The translations under genes were made by a program, and so were the position numbers. A stretch of 64,000 bases of DNA from positions 3,162,001 to 3,226,000 of the forward strand of contig NZ_CP011371.1 in assembly GCF_001017435.1 (NCBI RefSeq). Direction: 5' to 3'. This document shows positions 49,266 to 60,400 of the stretch, in pieces. The notes beneath the pieces were generated by a model. The model did not search any database, was not told the origin of the DNA, and worked only from the letters and a program-made list of their open reading frames with translations. This DNA comes from Caldimonas brevitalea (GTDB lineage Bacteria > Pseudomonadota > Gammaproteobacteria > Burkholderiales > Burkholderiaceae_C). Every line of letters starts with the position of its first letter. Position 1 is the first letter of the stretch.

Positions 49266-52200
49266 CGGGTGGGCTCCGTGGTGCTGTGAACAGGGGATGC
49301 GGCGCGGCGCACCAGCGCGCGGCGGGCGGGTGACGGCAGTTCGGCCTTGGCCACCCAGGCTTCGAGCCGGGCGATGAAGCGGGCCGCGAAGCGGGCCACG
49401 GTGTCGCTCCGGTAGAGGTCGGCGGCGTATTCGATGCGCACGGCCACACCCTCGGGGCCGCGGGACAGGTCGAACAGCAGGTCGAGTTCGGCGCTTTCAC
49501 GCGGGATGTCGAACGGCTGCATCGAGAGGCCGGGGGCGAGCGAGTGCGTCGACGGGGCGTCCTGGAACACGAACTTGGTCTGGAACACCGGTGCATGGGC
49601 CAGCGTGCGCGGCGGACGCAGCGCTTCGACCAGCTGGTCGAACGGCAGGTCCTGCAGGGTGTAGGCGGCGAGCAGCGTGTCGCGCACCTGCACCAGCCAG
49701 GCGGTGGCGCCGGCCGCCGACGGCACGCGACAGCGCACCGGCAGCTGGTTGACGAAAAAGCCGACGATGCTCTCGGTGCCGGGTTCGTGCCGGTTGGCGA
49801 TGTCGGTGCCGATCACCAGATCGGTCTGGCCGCTCGCCTCGGCGAGGGTGGCGGCATAGGCGGCAAACAGCGCCATGAACAGCGTGGCCCGTTCTGCCCT
49901 CGCCCACTTGTCAAGCGCTTCCACCAGCGCCGGCGAGAGCTGCCGATGCAAACTGGCGCCGGCGTGCGTTTGCGCCGGCGGGCGTGGCAGGTCGGGCGGC
50001 AAGGTGGTGAGCACCGGTGCATCGAGCAGCTGCGCCCGCCAGGCTTCGACCAGCGCGGGCAGGCGCGGCGCCAGCTCGGCCTGTTGCCAGAGCGTGAAGT
50101 CGGCGTATTGCAGCGGCACCGGCGCCAGTTCGGCGCCGGCGTAGTGCAGCGCGAGATCGGCCAGCAGCGGCTTGAGCGCGGCGCCGTCGACGGCGATGTG
50201 GTGCATCACGAGCACGAGCCGCGGACGTGCGCTGGCGGCGTCCAGCAGCAGTGCGCGCAGCAGCGGGCCGCGTGTGAGGTCGAACGGCACGGCCAGCAGC
50301 TGGCGCACGAGGCGCCGCTCGACCTGCTCGTCCTCGGCGTCGCGCTGCATCAGGGGCACGGCCATGTCGGGCAGTACCTGCTGGCACGGATCGGCGGCGG
50401 CCTCGACGAACACCGTGCGCAGCACTTCGTGGCGTTGCACCAGGGCGTCGAGCGCCGCTTGCCATCGGGCCGGGTCGACCGGGCCCGAGAAGGCCAGGCC
50501 GATGGCCACGTGATAGAAGGCGCTGGTCGGCTCGAGCGACTGCAGGAACCACAGACGGCGCTGGGCATAGGACAGCGGCAGCAGCGTGGTGTCGGCGGTG
50601 CTGCGCACGCGGGGCTGCAGGCCTGCGCGCACCGGGACCCGCGGCGCTTCGTCGATGCGCCGCGCCAGCTCGGCCAGGTTGGCCGCCGTGAAGCAGGCGG
50701 CCAGCGGCAGGGCCACGCCGAAGTCGGTTTGCACCCGCGCGGCCAGCTGCGTCATCAGCAGCGACTGACCGCCGAGGGCGAAGAAGTTGTCGTGCGCGCC
50801 GACCTGGTCGAGATCGAGCAGTTCGGCCCACAGCGTGGCGAGCTGGCGTTCGGTGTCGGTGGACAGCACGGCGGCCGAACTGGGGGCCGCGGCAGGTCCG
50901 TCGGCCCGGTAGAGGGCGAGGGTTTGCAAGCTGCCGTCGCGCCAGCCGTCACGGCAGGCCGAACGTCGCAGCTTGCCGCTCGAGGTTTTCGGCAAGGTGC
51001 CGGGCTTCAGCAAGGCGATCGCGCCGGCCGGCTCGCCGAAGGCCTCGGCCACCGCTTGCCGGATCGCCTCGATCACCTCGGCATGGCGGGCCTCGCCGGT
51101 CTTGACGCGGGCCACCTCGGCCGCCACGCCGATGGTCTCTGCGTCGTTCACCTCGGCGGCGAACACCGCCACGCGGCCAGGTCGCACGCCAGGGACTCGC
51201 AATTCGATCTCGAGTTCGATGTCCTGCGGGTAGTGGTTGCGCCCCCGCAGGATCACCAGGTCCTTCAGCCGGCTGCTGATGTAGAGCTGCCCGGCGTGGA
51301 TGAAGCCGAGATCGCCGGTGCGCAAACAGGGGCCGTGACCCTCGGCGTCAGTGGCCGCAAAGCTGGCAGCCGTGGCGGCGCCATGCCCCCAGTAGCCGCC
51401 CGCCACGGTCGGCCCCTGGACCCAGATCTCGCCGACCTGCCCCTCCGGCAACACCGCGCCGGTGTCGGGTGCGACGATGCGCACCTGAGTGCCGCCGGCG
51501 GGCGCCCCGCAGGCGACCAATGAGGTGCCTTGCGGCGCCGGTTCGGCGCGGCCGAGCGCGAGGGCTGCGGTGTCGAACATATCGGCCACCTGGTCTTGCC
51601 CGCCCGCGGCCGAGACGAACAGCGTGGCCTCGGCCAGCCCATAGCTGGGGCGGAATGCGCGGCCCCGAAAGCCGAGCGGCGTGGCGAGCTGGCAGAACGC
51701 TTCGAAGGTGCTCTGGCGCACCGGCTCGGCGCCGCAGTAGGCGACCTCCCAGCACGACAGGTCGAGGCCGGCGACGCTGGCCGGGCGAACCCGGTCGGCG
51801 CACAAACGGTAAGCGAAGTCGGGCCCGCCGGACAGGCGGATGCGATGCCGCGACACTGCCTCCAGCCAACGTCTCGGCCGCTCGATGAAGCGCTTGGGCG
51901 ACATCAGGAACAGCGTGCTGCCCTGCAACAGCGGCTGCAGCAGCCCGAAGATCAGGCCCATGTCGTGGAACAGCGGCAACCAGCTGAAGTGCCGGTCGCC
52001 GGGTTGCTCGTCCATGCCCTGCGAGAGGGCGTGGTGGTTCGCGAGCAGGTGCTCATGACGCACCATCACGCCCTTGGGTGTGGCCGTCGACCCGGAGGTG
52101 TATTGCAGAAACGCCAGTTCGTCGGACCGGGCCGTGCGCTCGCGCCACGCACCTGGGGCACCCTCGCACTGCGGCGTCACCAGCACGCGCATGCCGGGGC

Positions 52201-52609
52201 GCTGAAGTTGGTGCTGCACCACCGCTTCGAGGCCCGCGGCATCGGTCAGTGCCAGCGCCGGGCGGGCGTCCTCTGCGACGTTGAACAAGCGCTTCACCGC
52301 CTGTGGCTGCCCGGTTTCCGGCGGGTAGAGCGGCACGGCCACCACGCCGGCATACAGACACGCAAAGAAGGCGATCACGTAGTCGGGGCCGGTCGGGAAC
52401 AACAGCAGGGCCCGCTCGCCGGGAGCGGCGGCCTCCTGCAACACTGCGGCCAGGGCCTGCGCGCGCTGGTCAAGCTGGCCGTAGCTGAGGCGTTCGGTGA
52501 CGTTGTCGCCGTCGCCAAGGAACTCGATGGCGCTCCGTTCGGGGTGCAGCAAGGCCCGCAGCCGCAGCGCGGTGACCAGATCGGCCGGCGTCGGATGAAG
52601 ATCGAACAT
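49262..52609 (-). CDS. Lipopeptide loading protein: FAAL-PCP-C
   Basis: A protein of about 1115 residues that starts lipopeptide assembly. Residues 10-585 form a fatty acyl-AMP ligase (YTSGST at 171-176; WLPLFHDMGL, a FAAL hallmark; RLKDLVILRGRNHYPQDIE). A carrier domain follows (DNFFALGGQS, Ser near 617), then a condensation domain (about 675-1110, HHIAVDG at 804-810). The FAAL activates a free fatty acid without CoA and loads it on the carrier; the C domain joins it to the first amino acid on NRPS 1. ATG 52609 is preferred; a TTG directly before it (52612) abuts the hydroxylase A stop. The stop overlaps hydroxylase B by ATGA. Confidence 0.93.
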   Translation of the reverse strand: MFDLHPTPADLVTALRLRALLHPERSAIEFLGDGDNVTERLSYGQLDQRAQALAAVLQEAAAPGERALLLFPTGPDYVIAFFACLYAGVVAVPLYPPETGQPQAVKRLFNVAEDARPALALTDAAGLEAVVQHQLQRPGMRVLVTPQCEGAPGAWRERTARSDELAFLQYTSGSTATPKGVMVRHEHLLANHHALSQGMDEQPGDRHFSWLPLFHDMGLIFGLLQPLLQGSTLFLMSPKRFIERPRRWLEAVSRHRIRLSGGPDFAYRLCADRVRPASVAGLDLSCWEVAYCGAEPVRQSTFEAFCQLATPLGFRGRAFRPSYGLAEATLFVSAAGGQDQVADMFDTAALALGRAEPAPQGTSLVACGAPAGGTQVRIVAPDTGAVLPEGQVGEIWVQGPTVAGGYWGHGAATAASFAATDAEGHGPCLRTGDLGFIHAGQLYISSRLKDLVILRGRNHYPQDIELEIELRVPGVRPGRVAVFAAEVNDAETIGVAAEVARVKTGEARHAEVIEAIRQAVAEAFGEPAGAIALLKPGTLPKTSSGKLRRSACRDGWRDGSLQTLALYRADGPAAAPSSAAVLSTDTERQLATLWAELLDLDQVGAHDNFFALGGQSLLMTQLAARVQTDFGVALPLAACFTAANLAELARRIDEAPRVPVRAGLQPRVRSTADTTLLPLSYAQRRLWFLQSLEPTSAFYHVAIGLAFSGPVDPARWQAALDALVQRHEVLRTVFVEAAADPCQQVLPDMAVPLMQRDAEDEQVERRLVRQLLAVPFDLTRGPLLRALLLDAASARPRLVLVMHHIAVDGAALKPLLADLALHYAGAELAPVPLQYADFTLWQQAELAPRLPALVEAWRAQLLDAPVLTTLPPDLPRPPAQTHAGASLHRQLSPALVEALDKWARAERATLFMALFAAYAATLAEASGQTDLVIGTDIANRHEPGTESIVGFFVNQLPVRCRVPSAAGATAWLVQVRDTLLAAYTLQDLPFDQLVEALRPPRTLAHAPVFQTKFVFQDAPSTHSLAPGLSMQPFDIPRESAELDLLFDLSRGPEGVAVRIEYAADLYRSDTVARFAARFIARLEAWVAKAELPSPARRALVRRAASPVHSTTEPTR

Positions 52610-52612
52610 CAA

Positions 52613-53578
52613 TCAGGATTCCTGGTGAGCCTCGGCCATCGCGACGACCACGCGCCGCGGGCCGGTGTAGGGACGGCGGCCGTGTGCCGCCAGCATGTTG
52701 TCGAGCATCAGCACGTCGCCCTGCTGCCAGGGGAAGGCCACGGAGCAGTCGTCGAGCACCGCCCGCACCTCGTCGAGCGCAGCTTCTTCGAGGGGGCTGC
52801 CGTCGCCGTAATAGACGTTGCGCGGCAGGTCGAGGGGGTCGTCGACCACGTCGAGCAGCGCCTCGCGCACCGCGGGCTCGAGGCTGGAGACGTGGAACAG
52901 ATGGGCCTGGTTGAACCACACGGCGGCGCCGGTCACCGGGTGGCGAGCCACGGCCTGGCACACCTGGCGCGTGCGCAGCTCACCATCGGGCTTCCACTCG
53001 AACTCGATCTGCTGGGCCGCGCAATAGCGCTCGACCACGGCGGGGTCGTCGGTGTTGAAGGCGCGCTGCCACGGCAGGTCGAGCCCCTGGCCGTAGTTGC
53101 GCACGTACATCAGCCGCTTGCGTTCGAAGCGCTCGACCAGGCGCGGGTCGAGGCGGCGCAGGATCAGACGGCTGTCGGCGATCGGCGTTTCGCCGCCGGT
53201 CAGCGACGGCTGGACGCAGTGGAACCAGATCTTCATCGGCCACTGCAGCGTGTACGACTGCTCGTTGTGCAGCGGGATGGATTGGTGGGCCGGGTATTCC
53301 GTCGAGGTGTAGACGCCCTGCTCCACCGATGACCTGGGCGTCGAGGCGAACTCATAGGTCAGCAGCGGATGCCCGAACGAGCGCGCGAAGCTCTGAAAGG
53401 CAGACGGGGACGCGAGTTCGAGGCCGCGAAACAACAAGGCGCCGACATCGTGCAGCTGCTCTGCGACGAGCGCTTGCACCGCCTGCCACGCCGGCGCGCC
53501 GGGTGCAGGGGGCGGCACGAGCACGACGGGCGGCCATGACGCGCCGGAGGCTGCGCTTCGGGGTGAGCTCGAAGGCAA
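52613..53578 (-). CDS. TauD-family Fe(II)/2-oxoglutarate beta-hydroxylase A
   Basis: A TauD/SyrP-type dioxygenase of up to 321 residues and the first gene of the minus-strand NRPS operon. The metal motif is His-x-Glu in PLHNEQSY, the distal His is in MLAAHGRRPY and the 2-oxoglutarate Arg pair is in TGPRR. It is clearly paralogous to hydroxylase B (shared YVRNYG, GGETPI, VWFN and FPWQ.GDVLMLDN blocks) but shorter at both ends. It probably hydroxylates carrier-bound Asp on NRPS 2 in the manner of SyrP (inference). The start is uncertain: TTG 53578 is the most upstream, GTG 53524 and 53518 are alternatives, and none has a good ribosome-binding site. Confidence 0.85.
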   Translation of the reverse strand: MPSSSPRSAASGASWPPVVLVPPPAPGAPAWQAVQALVAEQLHDVGALLFRGLELASPSAFQSFARSFGHPLLTYEFASTPRSSVEQGVYTSTEYPAHQSIPLHNEQSYTLQWPMKIWFHCVQPSLTGGETPIADSRLILRRLDPRLVERFERKRLMYVRNYGQGLDLPWQRAFNTDDPAVVERYCAAQQIEFEWKPDGELRTRQVCQAVARHPVTGAAVWFNQAHLFHVSSLEPAVREALLDVVDDPLDLPRNVYYGDGSPLEEAALDEVRAVLDDCSVAFPWQQGDVLMLDNMLAAHGRRPYTGPRRVVVAMAEAHQES

Positions 53579-53704
53579 TGCTTGCAGTGGGGCGCCCAGC
53601 CTGTCGGACTCCCCGGAAATGTGCGCGACGATGATCGATCTCCCTGGTCGTGATGCCCATGGCGCGGCTGTGGTGCCTCGCCCCGTTTCATCGCATGTAC
53701 ATAT

Positions 53705-53744
53705 TTGTAAATGCGAATTGTTCTTGTTTAGATTAGCATAAGAT
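53705..53744. promoter_or_regulatory. Fur box and divergent promoter of the siderophore cluster
   Basis: This is the most AT-rich spot of the region. AATGCGAATTGTTCTTGTTT (53710-53729) matches the Fur consensus-like AATGAGAATTATTCTCATTT at 16 of 20 positions by eye. It lies between a plus-strand -35 TTGTAA (53705-53710) and -10 TTAGAT (53728-53733) spaced by 17, which would drive mbtH, thioesterase and aminotransferase; the minus-strand biosynthetic operon starts about 130 bases away. Iron-replete Fur would block both directions. Confidence 0.7.
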
Positions 53745-53830
53745 CGATCAAAGACAACACTTGTCCCGCCTGGCAGACCAGGCAGTTCCCCCTCTACCTC
53801 CCCTCCCCTCTGTCAAGAAAGGACCCATAC

Positions 53831-54088
53831 ATGAGCTGGGACAGCCCCGAGACCCGTTTCCACGTGGTCAGGAACGACGAAGAGCAGTACTCGATCTGGC
53901 CCGACTACAAGCCCTTGCCGGCAGGCTGGCACACCGTCGGCAAGCACGGCGACAAACAGGAGTGCCTGGCCTATATCCAGGAGGTCTGGACCGACATGCG
54001 GCCCTTGAGCCTGCGTCGCGCGATGGACGAGGCCGAGCCGGTGCAGGCGGCCAGATCGGACAGCTCCGTCGGCTCCACCGCCGCATGA
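53831..54088 (+). CDS. MbtH-like NRPS chaperone
   Basis: An 85-residue MbtH-family protein with the family core: a start like [23 protein letters not shown], then LPAGWHTVG and [14 protein letters not shown]. MbtH proteins bind the A domains of many NRPSs and are needed for their folding or activity. AAAGGA stands upstream of ATG 53831. The last 17 residues extend beyond the family core. The stop overlaps the thioesterase start (ATGA). The gene is divergent from the NRPS operon and shares its Fur-boxed promoter region. Confidence 0.96.
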   Translation: MSWDSPETRFHVVRNDEEQYSIWPDYKPLPAGWHTVGKHGDKQECLAYIQEVWTDMRPLSLRRAMDEAEPVQAARSDSSVGSTAA

Positions 54089-54900
54089 GCTCTCCTTGGT
54101 TCGCCCTGCAGCGCGGCCGCGGCGCTTCGCCGCGCCGGCTGTATTGCGTGCCCTATGCCGGCGCCGGCCACACCGTCTACCGGCATTGGCGCGCGCTGTT
54201 GAACGACGACATCGAACTGGCGCTGGTCAAGCTGCCAGGCCGGGCCGATCGTTACCGCGACCCTCGCCCTGACCAACTCGTCGACGTGGCGGCCCAACTC
54301 GCCGATGCGGTCGCCGAGGCGCAGGCAGCCGCGCCGGCGCAGCCCTATGCACTGTTCGGACACAGCATGGGTGCCCTGATCGCCTTCGAGGCGGCGCGAC
54401 GGCTGGCGTATGACCATGGCGTGCCGCCGGCCGCCCTGTTCGTGTCGGGCCGCCGTGCGCCTTCGCTGCCGCAGCGGGCCGCGCCGGTAAGTGGCGCGGG
54501 CGACGCCGAGCTGCTGCGATACGTGCGGTCGCTCGGCGGTTTTCCAGACGCCTTGCTGGAGCACCCCGAGGTGACCGCGTTTTTCCTCGCGGGCTTGCGT
54601 GCGGACTTCGCGTGGTGCGAAACGCACCGGCACGTCGAGGGCCAGCGCCTGCCCTGCCCTTTGACCGTCTACACCGGGGCACAAGACCCCGGCGTGCCGA
54701 CCGAGGACTGTGCGGCCTGGGCCGCCTGCACCGACGCTGCTTTCGCGTTGCGCTGCTTTCCCGGCGGCCACTTTTTCCTCTTCCAACACGAGGCCCAGGT
54801 CCTGGAGGACCTCCAGCGGCGCTGGCCCGCATCGGCCCGCAACGGCGCGCCCGGCGACTTCCCGGCGCCACCGATGGACCTCGTCCACCCGACCTTCTGA
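54085..54900 (+). CDS. Type II thioesterase of the NRPS cluster
   Basis: A 271-residue alpha/beta hydrolase. ATG 54085 overlaps the mbtH stop, so the longer frame back to 53761 is discarded. The nucleophile loop is GHSMG (Ser94), the acid is in the DPGVP segment and the catalytic His is in [22 protein letters not shown] near the N-terminus is typical of GrsT/PvdG-type enzymes. These editing enzymes free carrier domains that are misloaded or blocked with acyl groups. It probably works on the carrier domains of the three NRPSs, in addition to the integral thioesterase of NRPS 3. Confidence 0.93.
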   Translation: MSSPWFALQRGRGASPRRLYCVPYAGAGHTVYRHWRALLNDDIELALVKLPGRADRYRDPRPDQLVDVAAQLADAVAEAQAAAPAQPYALFGHSMGALIAFEAARRLAYDHGVPPAALFVSGRRAPSLPQRAAPVSGAGDAELLRYVRSLGGFPDALLEHPEVTAFFLAGLRADFAWCETHRHVEGQRLPCPLTVYTGAQDPGVPTEDCAAWAACTDAAFALRCFPGGHFFLFQHEAQVLEDLQRRWPASARNGAPGDFPAPPMDLVHPTF

Positions 54901-54916
54901 AGGGATGCCACGCATC

Positions 54917-56377
54917 ATGGAACACGTTTGGACGGAACCCGAGCCGCTGCTGACGCCACCCGGCGCCACCCCCGCGCTCTCGCTGCAGGCCTTCCGGCGC
55001 CAGGGCGCCATCGAGCTACGCGGCAACGCCTACCTGGAACGGCAGGCCGCCCGCGAGTCGAACGCGCGCACCTATCCGCGGCGCATACCACTCGCGCTCC
55101 AGCAGGCGCAGGGTGTGTATCTGCGCGACACGCAGGGGCAGGTCTTCATCGACTGCCTCGCCGGCGCCGGCACGTTGGCGCTCGGGCACAACCACCCGGC
55201 GACGCTCGAGGCGATACGGCGTGTGCTCGACAGCGGCTTGCCGCTGCACACGCTGGACCTCACCACGCCGGTCAAGGACCGCTTCGTCGAAGAGCTGTTC
55301 GATTGTTTGCCCGAGCCCCTGGCGGCACGCGGGCGCATCCAGTTCTGCGGCCCGACCGGTGCCGACGCGATCGAAGCCGCGCTGAAGCTGGTGAAAACGG
55401 CGACCGGGCGGCGCGGCGTGTGGGCGTTTTCGGGTGCCTACCACGGCATGACACAAGGCGCGCTCGCGATCACCGGCAACCTGTCGCCCAAGCAGCCCTT
55501 CGGCGGGAGCCCCGGTGACGTGCAGTTCCTGCCCTATCCCTATGACTATCGCTGCCCCTTCGGCCTGGGTGGCGAGGCGGGCGTGGACGCCGGGCTGCAC
55601 TACATCGAGCAACTGCTCGACGACCCGGAGGCCGGCGTGTTGCCGCCCGCCGCCATCGTCGTCGAGGCGGTCCAGGGCGAAGGCGGCGTGATCCCCGCCC
55701 CGTGGCGCTGGCTGCAGGGCCTGCGCGAGATCACGCGCCGGCGCGGGGTCGCGCTGATCCTCGACGAGGTACAGAGCGGGTTCGCCCGCACCGGGCGGAT
55801 GTTCGCGTTCGAGCATGCCGGCATCACGCCGGACGTGCTGGTGCTGTCGAAGGCGATCGGCGGCGGGCTGCCGCTGTCAGTGGTGGTGTACGACGAATCG
55901 CTCGACGCCTGGGCCCCCGGTGCGCATGCCGGCACCTTCCGAGGCAACCAGCTGGCGATGGCCGCGGGCACTGCGACGCTGCAGACATTGCGCAGCGAAC
56001 AACTGGCGTCGCATGCCGGGGCGATGGGCGAGCGCCTGCGCGGCCACTTGCTGCAGCTGCAGCGCGACCATGCTTGCATCGGACAGGTGCGCGGGACCGG
56101 CCTGATGCTCGGCATGGAGATCGTCGACCCTGAGCCGCCCGCGACGCGCACCGGCGCCCACCCGCCCGACACCGCGCTGGCGCGGTCGCTGCAGCAGCAG
56201 TGTTTGCGGCAGGGGGTGATCCTGGAACTGGGCGGCCGCCATGGCGCCGTGGTGCGCTTGTTGCCGCCGCTGATCATCACCGCCGAGGAAATCGACATCG
56301 TGGCGGAGCGTATCGAGCGGGCGTTGCGCGCCGCCCGGCTGGAGCGACAGCGGGCGAAGGCGGCCGCGACGGTGTGA
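54917..56377 (+). CDS. Diaminobutyrate--2-oxoglutarate aminotransferase
   Basis: A PLP-dependent class III aminotransferase of about 486 residues. Seen motifs are GAGTLALGHNHP, the phosphate-binding GPTGADAIEAALK, the catalytic region LILDEVQSGFARTGRMFAFEH and the PLP lysine in VLSKAIGGGLPLS, followed by GTFRGNQLAM. This fits the PvdH/RhbA/EctB-like group that makes L-2,4-diaminobutyrate from aspartate semialdehyde and glutamate. The gene lies 16 bases after the thioesterase and its product matches the two Dab-like A domains of the NRPSs. ATG 54905 is also in frame, but the AGGG sits directly against it. Confidence 0.9.
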   Translation: MEHVWTEPEPLLTPPGATPALSLQAFRRQGAIELRGNAYLERQAARESNARTYPRRIPLALQQAQGVYLRDTQGQVFIDCLAGAGTLALGHNHPATLEAIRRVLDSGLPLHTLDLTTPVKDRFVEELFDCLPEPLAARGRIQFCGPTGADAIEAALKLVKTATGRRGVWAFSGAYHGMTQGALAITGNLSPKQPFGGSPGDVQFLPYPYDYRCPFGLGGEAGVDAGLHYIEQLLDDPEAGVLPPAAIVVEAVQGEGGVIPAPWRWLQGLREITRRRGVALILDEVQSGFARTGRMFAFEHAGITPDVLVLSKAIGGGLPLSVVVYDESLDAWAPGAHAGTFRGNQLAMAAGTATLQTLRSEQLASHAGAMGERLRGHLLQLQRDHACIGQVRGTGLMLGMEIVDPEPPATRTGAHPPDTALARSLQQQCLRQGVILELGGRHGAVVRLLPPLIITAEEIDIVAERIERALRAARLERQRAKAAATV

Positions 56378-56380
56378 ACA

Positions 56381-56401
56381 GGGGCGGCCGGGAGCCGCCC
56401 C
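56381..56401. terminator. GC hairpin between convergent genes
   Basis: A perfect 8-base stem, GGGGCGGC and GCCGCCCC with loop CGGGA, lies 3 bases after the aminotransferase stop and 8 bases before the cysteine synthase stop. It probably ends transcription from both sides and marks the right border of the siderophore cluster. No T-run is present. Confidence 0.65.
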
Positions 56402-56409
56402 CGTGCGGC

Positions 56410-57327
<918 letters not shown>

Positions 57328-57459
57328 CCCGGTCTCCTGTCGTGTGGTCAGCCTGGAATCATGGCACACGACGGCGGGATGAGATTCGAGGGGCAGCCAC
57401 GGTGGGGCGCCGGTGCGAGCGGGGGCAGCGGCCCACCGGGGACCGCCGCCCGCCCCAGA

Positions 57460-60400
57460 TCAGCGCGGGCTGTCGATGTGCCAGTAGCGGCGCTTGCGCG
57501 GGCCGAGGCCGGGCACCTTGAGATTGCGGCTCTCGATCGGCGAGATGTCCTGGCCTTCGCCGCCCGCGGAGATCACGAACGGCACCTGGTCGATCTTGTT
57601 GGTGCTGCTGTTCAAGACGTTCACGATACCGCCGACGGGGCTGGGCGGGAACCCGCCGCCATTGAACGTCGAGACGCCCGGCGTGCCGCACACCAACGGC
57701 ATTGCATAGCCGCGGGCCAGGCCCAGGTTGCCGCAGCTGTTGCCGCTCGGCGGGGTGGGCTTGTTGGTGTTGAAGAACGTCTGCCCCGCCAGCGTGGTCG
57801 CGCCGCTGATCACCTTTTCACCCGGCTCGAGCTCGAGATAACAACCGGCCGGGTTGCTGCTTTCGTTGAAGCTGGGCTGGGAGGACAGGCCGCCGGCGGT
57901 GACGGTTTGGTAACCGGTGGGCATGCCGGGCTGGAAGTTGCGGTCCAACACCACATAGAAGCGGTCGGAACTGGTGGTCAGCCACGGTTTTTCGCGGTCG
58001 CCGGAGCCTGCCATCACCGCGATGGCGCGCTGGTAGTTCACCGTCACCGGCACCAGGTCCGGACCGAAGAACATCTTGCCGCCGAGCGCGGCGAGCTTGT
58101 ACATCGTCCAGGCCTTGCCCGTGTTGCCGCCGTCCGCGTCGGGCGTGAAGTCGACCCGGTAGATGTTGCCGCGCAGGTCGGTGAAGTAACCGCGGTCGGC
58201 CAGGCGGTCGCGGTCGGTGTCGATCACGGCCACGGCACCGGTGACCGGCCCGTCGATGCCGTCGGTGAAGGTCTGGACTTCAGCCCCTGTCACCGCGTCG
58301 AGCGCGATCATCGCCTTGCCCACTGTCGGGGCGGGGCAGGTGCCGGATTCGCAGTCTTCCGAGGCGGGATCGTAGCCGCCGCCCATCAGCAGCACCGGGC
58401 GCGCACGCCCCTTCAACCGGACCACCCGCATCTCCGACCAGGTCTGGCCCATCGCCGGGATGTGCGCGTTCGACTTCTTCCACAAGAACTTGGGCTGCGT
58501 CGGATTGCTGACGTCGAAGGCATAGACGAACTGGCCCCCCCGGCGCATCGTGGCGTACATGTAGACCGCGCCCGTGCTGCCCGACACGGCGGGGTCCGCG
58601 GCTTGCCGGTAGATCGTGACCGGCCCGTCGACGAAATAGTCGCGCGGTTGGGCCGTCGAGTTGGACGTGGCTGTGTGCCGGTAGCGAACCTCCGGTGCGT
58701 TGTCACGCTGGCGGCGCAGCTTGCCAAAGAACTCGCTCGGCACGAATGCCCACAGCTCGTCGCCCGCTCCGGCGCCTTCCTGGTGCCCGCGTACGGCCTT
58801 GAGCAAGCCGTCGTTGGTGCCGTAGAACAACACCACCCCGTGGTCCTTGTAGTTCACGACCGCCGGGCGCGAGTGCAGCACGTCGGCGTGCACGCTGGGG
58901 CGCACCGTCACCTTGCCGCCCGGGCCCTTCTCGTCACCGCGGTTGTCTTCGCCGCGGATCCACCGGATCAGCGCCGTTCGCTTGTCGTCGGTGTCGACAC
59001 CGAGATCGTCCCGCGTGATGCCGCTGTTGGCCTGGCTGAACAGCGTGTCGGGGTTGTCGTACAGATTCACCCGATCCTTCTCGCACCCGATGCAGGTGTA
59101 GACCTTGCGGTTGTCCTGGCTGGTGGCGTAGACGGTGCGCAAGCGTTGGGCGTGACCGCCCTTGGCGACGACGGGACCGTCGGGGCTGTCGCTCGAGCTG
59201 CTGCTCGGGTCGCCCAGCCGGTCGTTGACCCAGAAATTGCTGGGCTCCGTCCAGAACGAAATGGCCGTCGCATTGACATACTCGCTGCCCGCGGCGATGG
59301 CGTCGTGTTTATCTTTATCGACCAACTTCAGGATGCGGCCGTCATAGGCAAACTGGTATTGCTTCAGGTTGCCCATCCAGCGCGGCCGGCCTTCCGTGTC
59401 GGGCTTGAAGACGCCGAGGAACACCTGGTTTTCGAAGGTGCCCTGGGTGTTCACGCTGACCGGGAGGTTGGCCGCCGAGAAGACGCTGTTGACCGATTTG
59501 ATGTTGTTGAGGATGTCCTGGAGACTCTTGGCCAACTCGTTGACATCGGTCGCGACGTACGAACCGCCTTTGCCCGCGTCGCCGATGCCCTTCATGTAGT
59601 TGACGAACTTCTTCTCGCTGGTCGTCGGAGTTTTCGACACCACGGCAATGGTGTAGGTGATGATGCCCTGGCGTAGTTCCTTGCTGCTGACGTCGGCGCT
59701 GGCCAGGAAGCGGGCGGTCTCGTCGGCCCAGTTGTTCTGGTCACTCGTCGACACGTCGGCGGTCGGATAGGGAATCTGAGTCACGTCCCCACCCAGCAGC
59801 GCCATCTGGTCGCGGATGTCGCTTTCCGTGCTCTGCGGGCTGCCATTGCCGAGCAGGATCACGAAATTGGCGGCGCAGGTGGCGGCGGCCGGGCTCTTGT
59901 AGGTGCCGTCCACGTTGAACGCCGCCTTGTCGTAGCGTATGCGAGCGGTGTTCTTCTGGGATGTCCCGAGGTACGGCTTCTTGCCCATGTACCAGTGATA
60001 CGCCTCCCACAACGCGCGCGCCATGTCGGCGTTGCTGCCCTGGTCCGCCGCTTCGGCGTTGGAGATGTTCTTGATGACTTCCTTGAGCTTTTGCTTGTTG
60101 GGGAGGTCGCGCTTGCTCGGGTCGTTCGGGACATCGATGCCATGGGCGAGCGTGACATTCCGATCGACCAGGTTGTTGACGTCGACGAAGGTGACCCGGG
60201 GATACCCGCCGTCAGCGTTCGGCGAGTTCATGAACATGATGCCGAGACGGTACAAGGCCTCGCCGTCTGGCCCCGTCGGCAGACTGTCGATGACGTTGTA
60301 CAGCGCGCACTTCTCGATCGCGATCTTTTTGCCCTGCTCTTTGGCGGGCGGCGCTTCCGCCGGCGAGGTGTTGTTGTAGGGGCAATCCTCCACGTCCAAC

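Noticed and set aside
48184..49596. N-terminal extension of NRPS 1 up to 49596
   Set aside because: The extra 471 codons overlap hydroxylase B out of frame and read as Arg/Pro/Ala-rich shadow. The domain starts right after ATG 48183, which is coupled to the upstream stop.
53761..54084. Longer start for the type II thioesterase
   Set aside because: The extension runs antisense-like through mbtH in another frame; ATG 54085 overlaps the mbtH stop and fits the family length.
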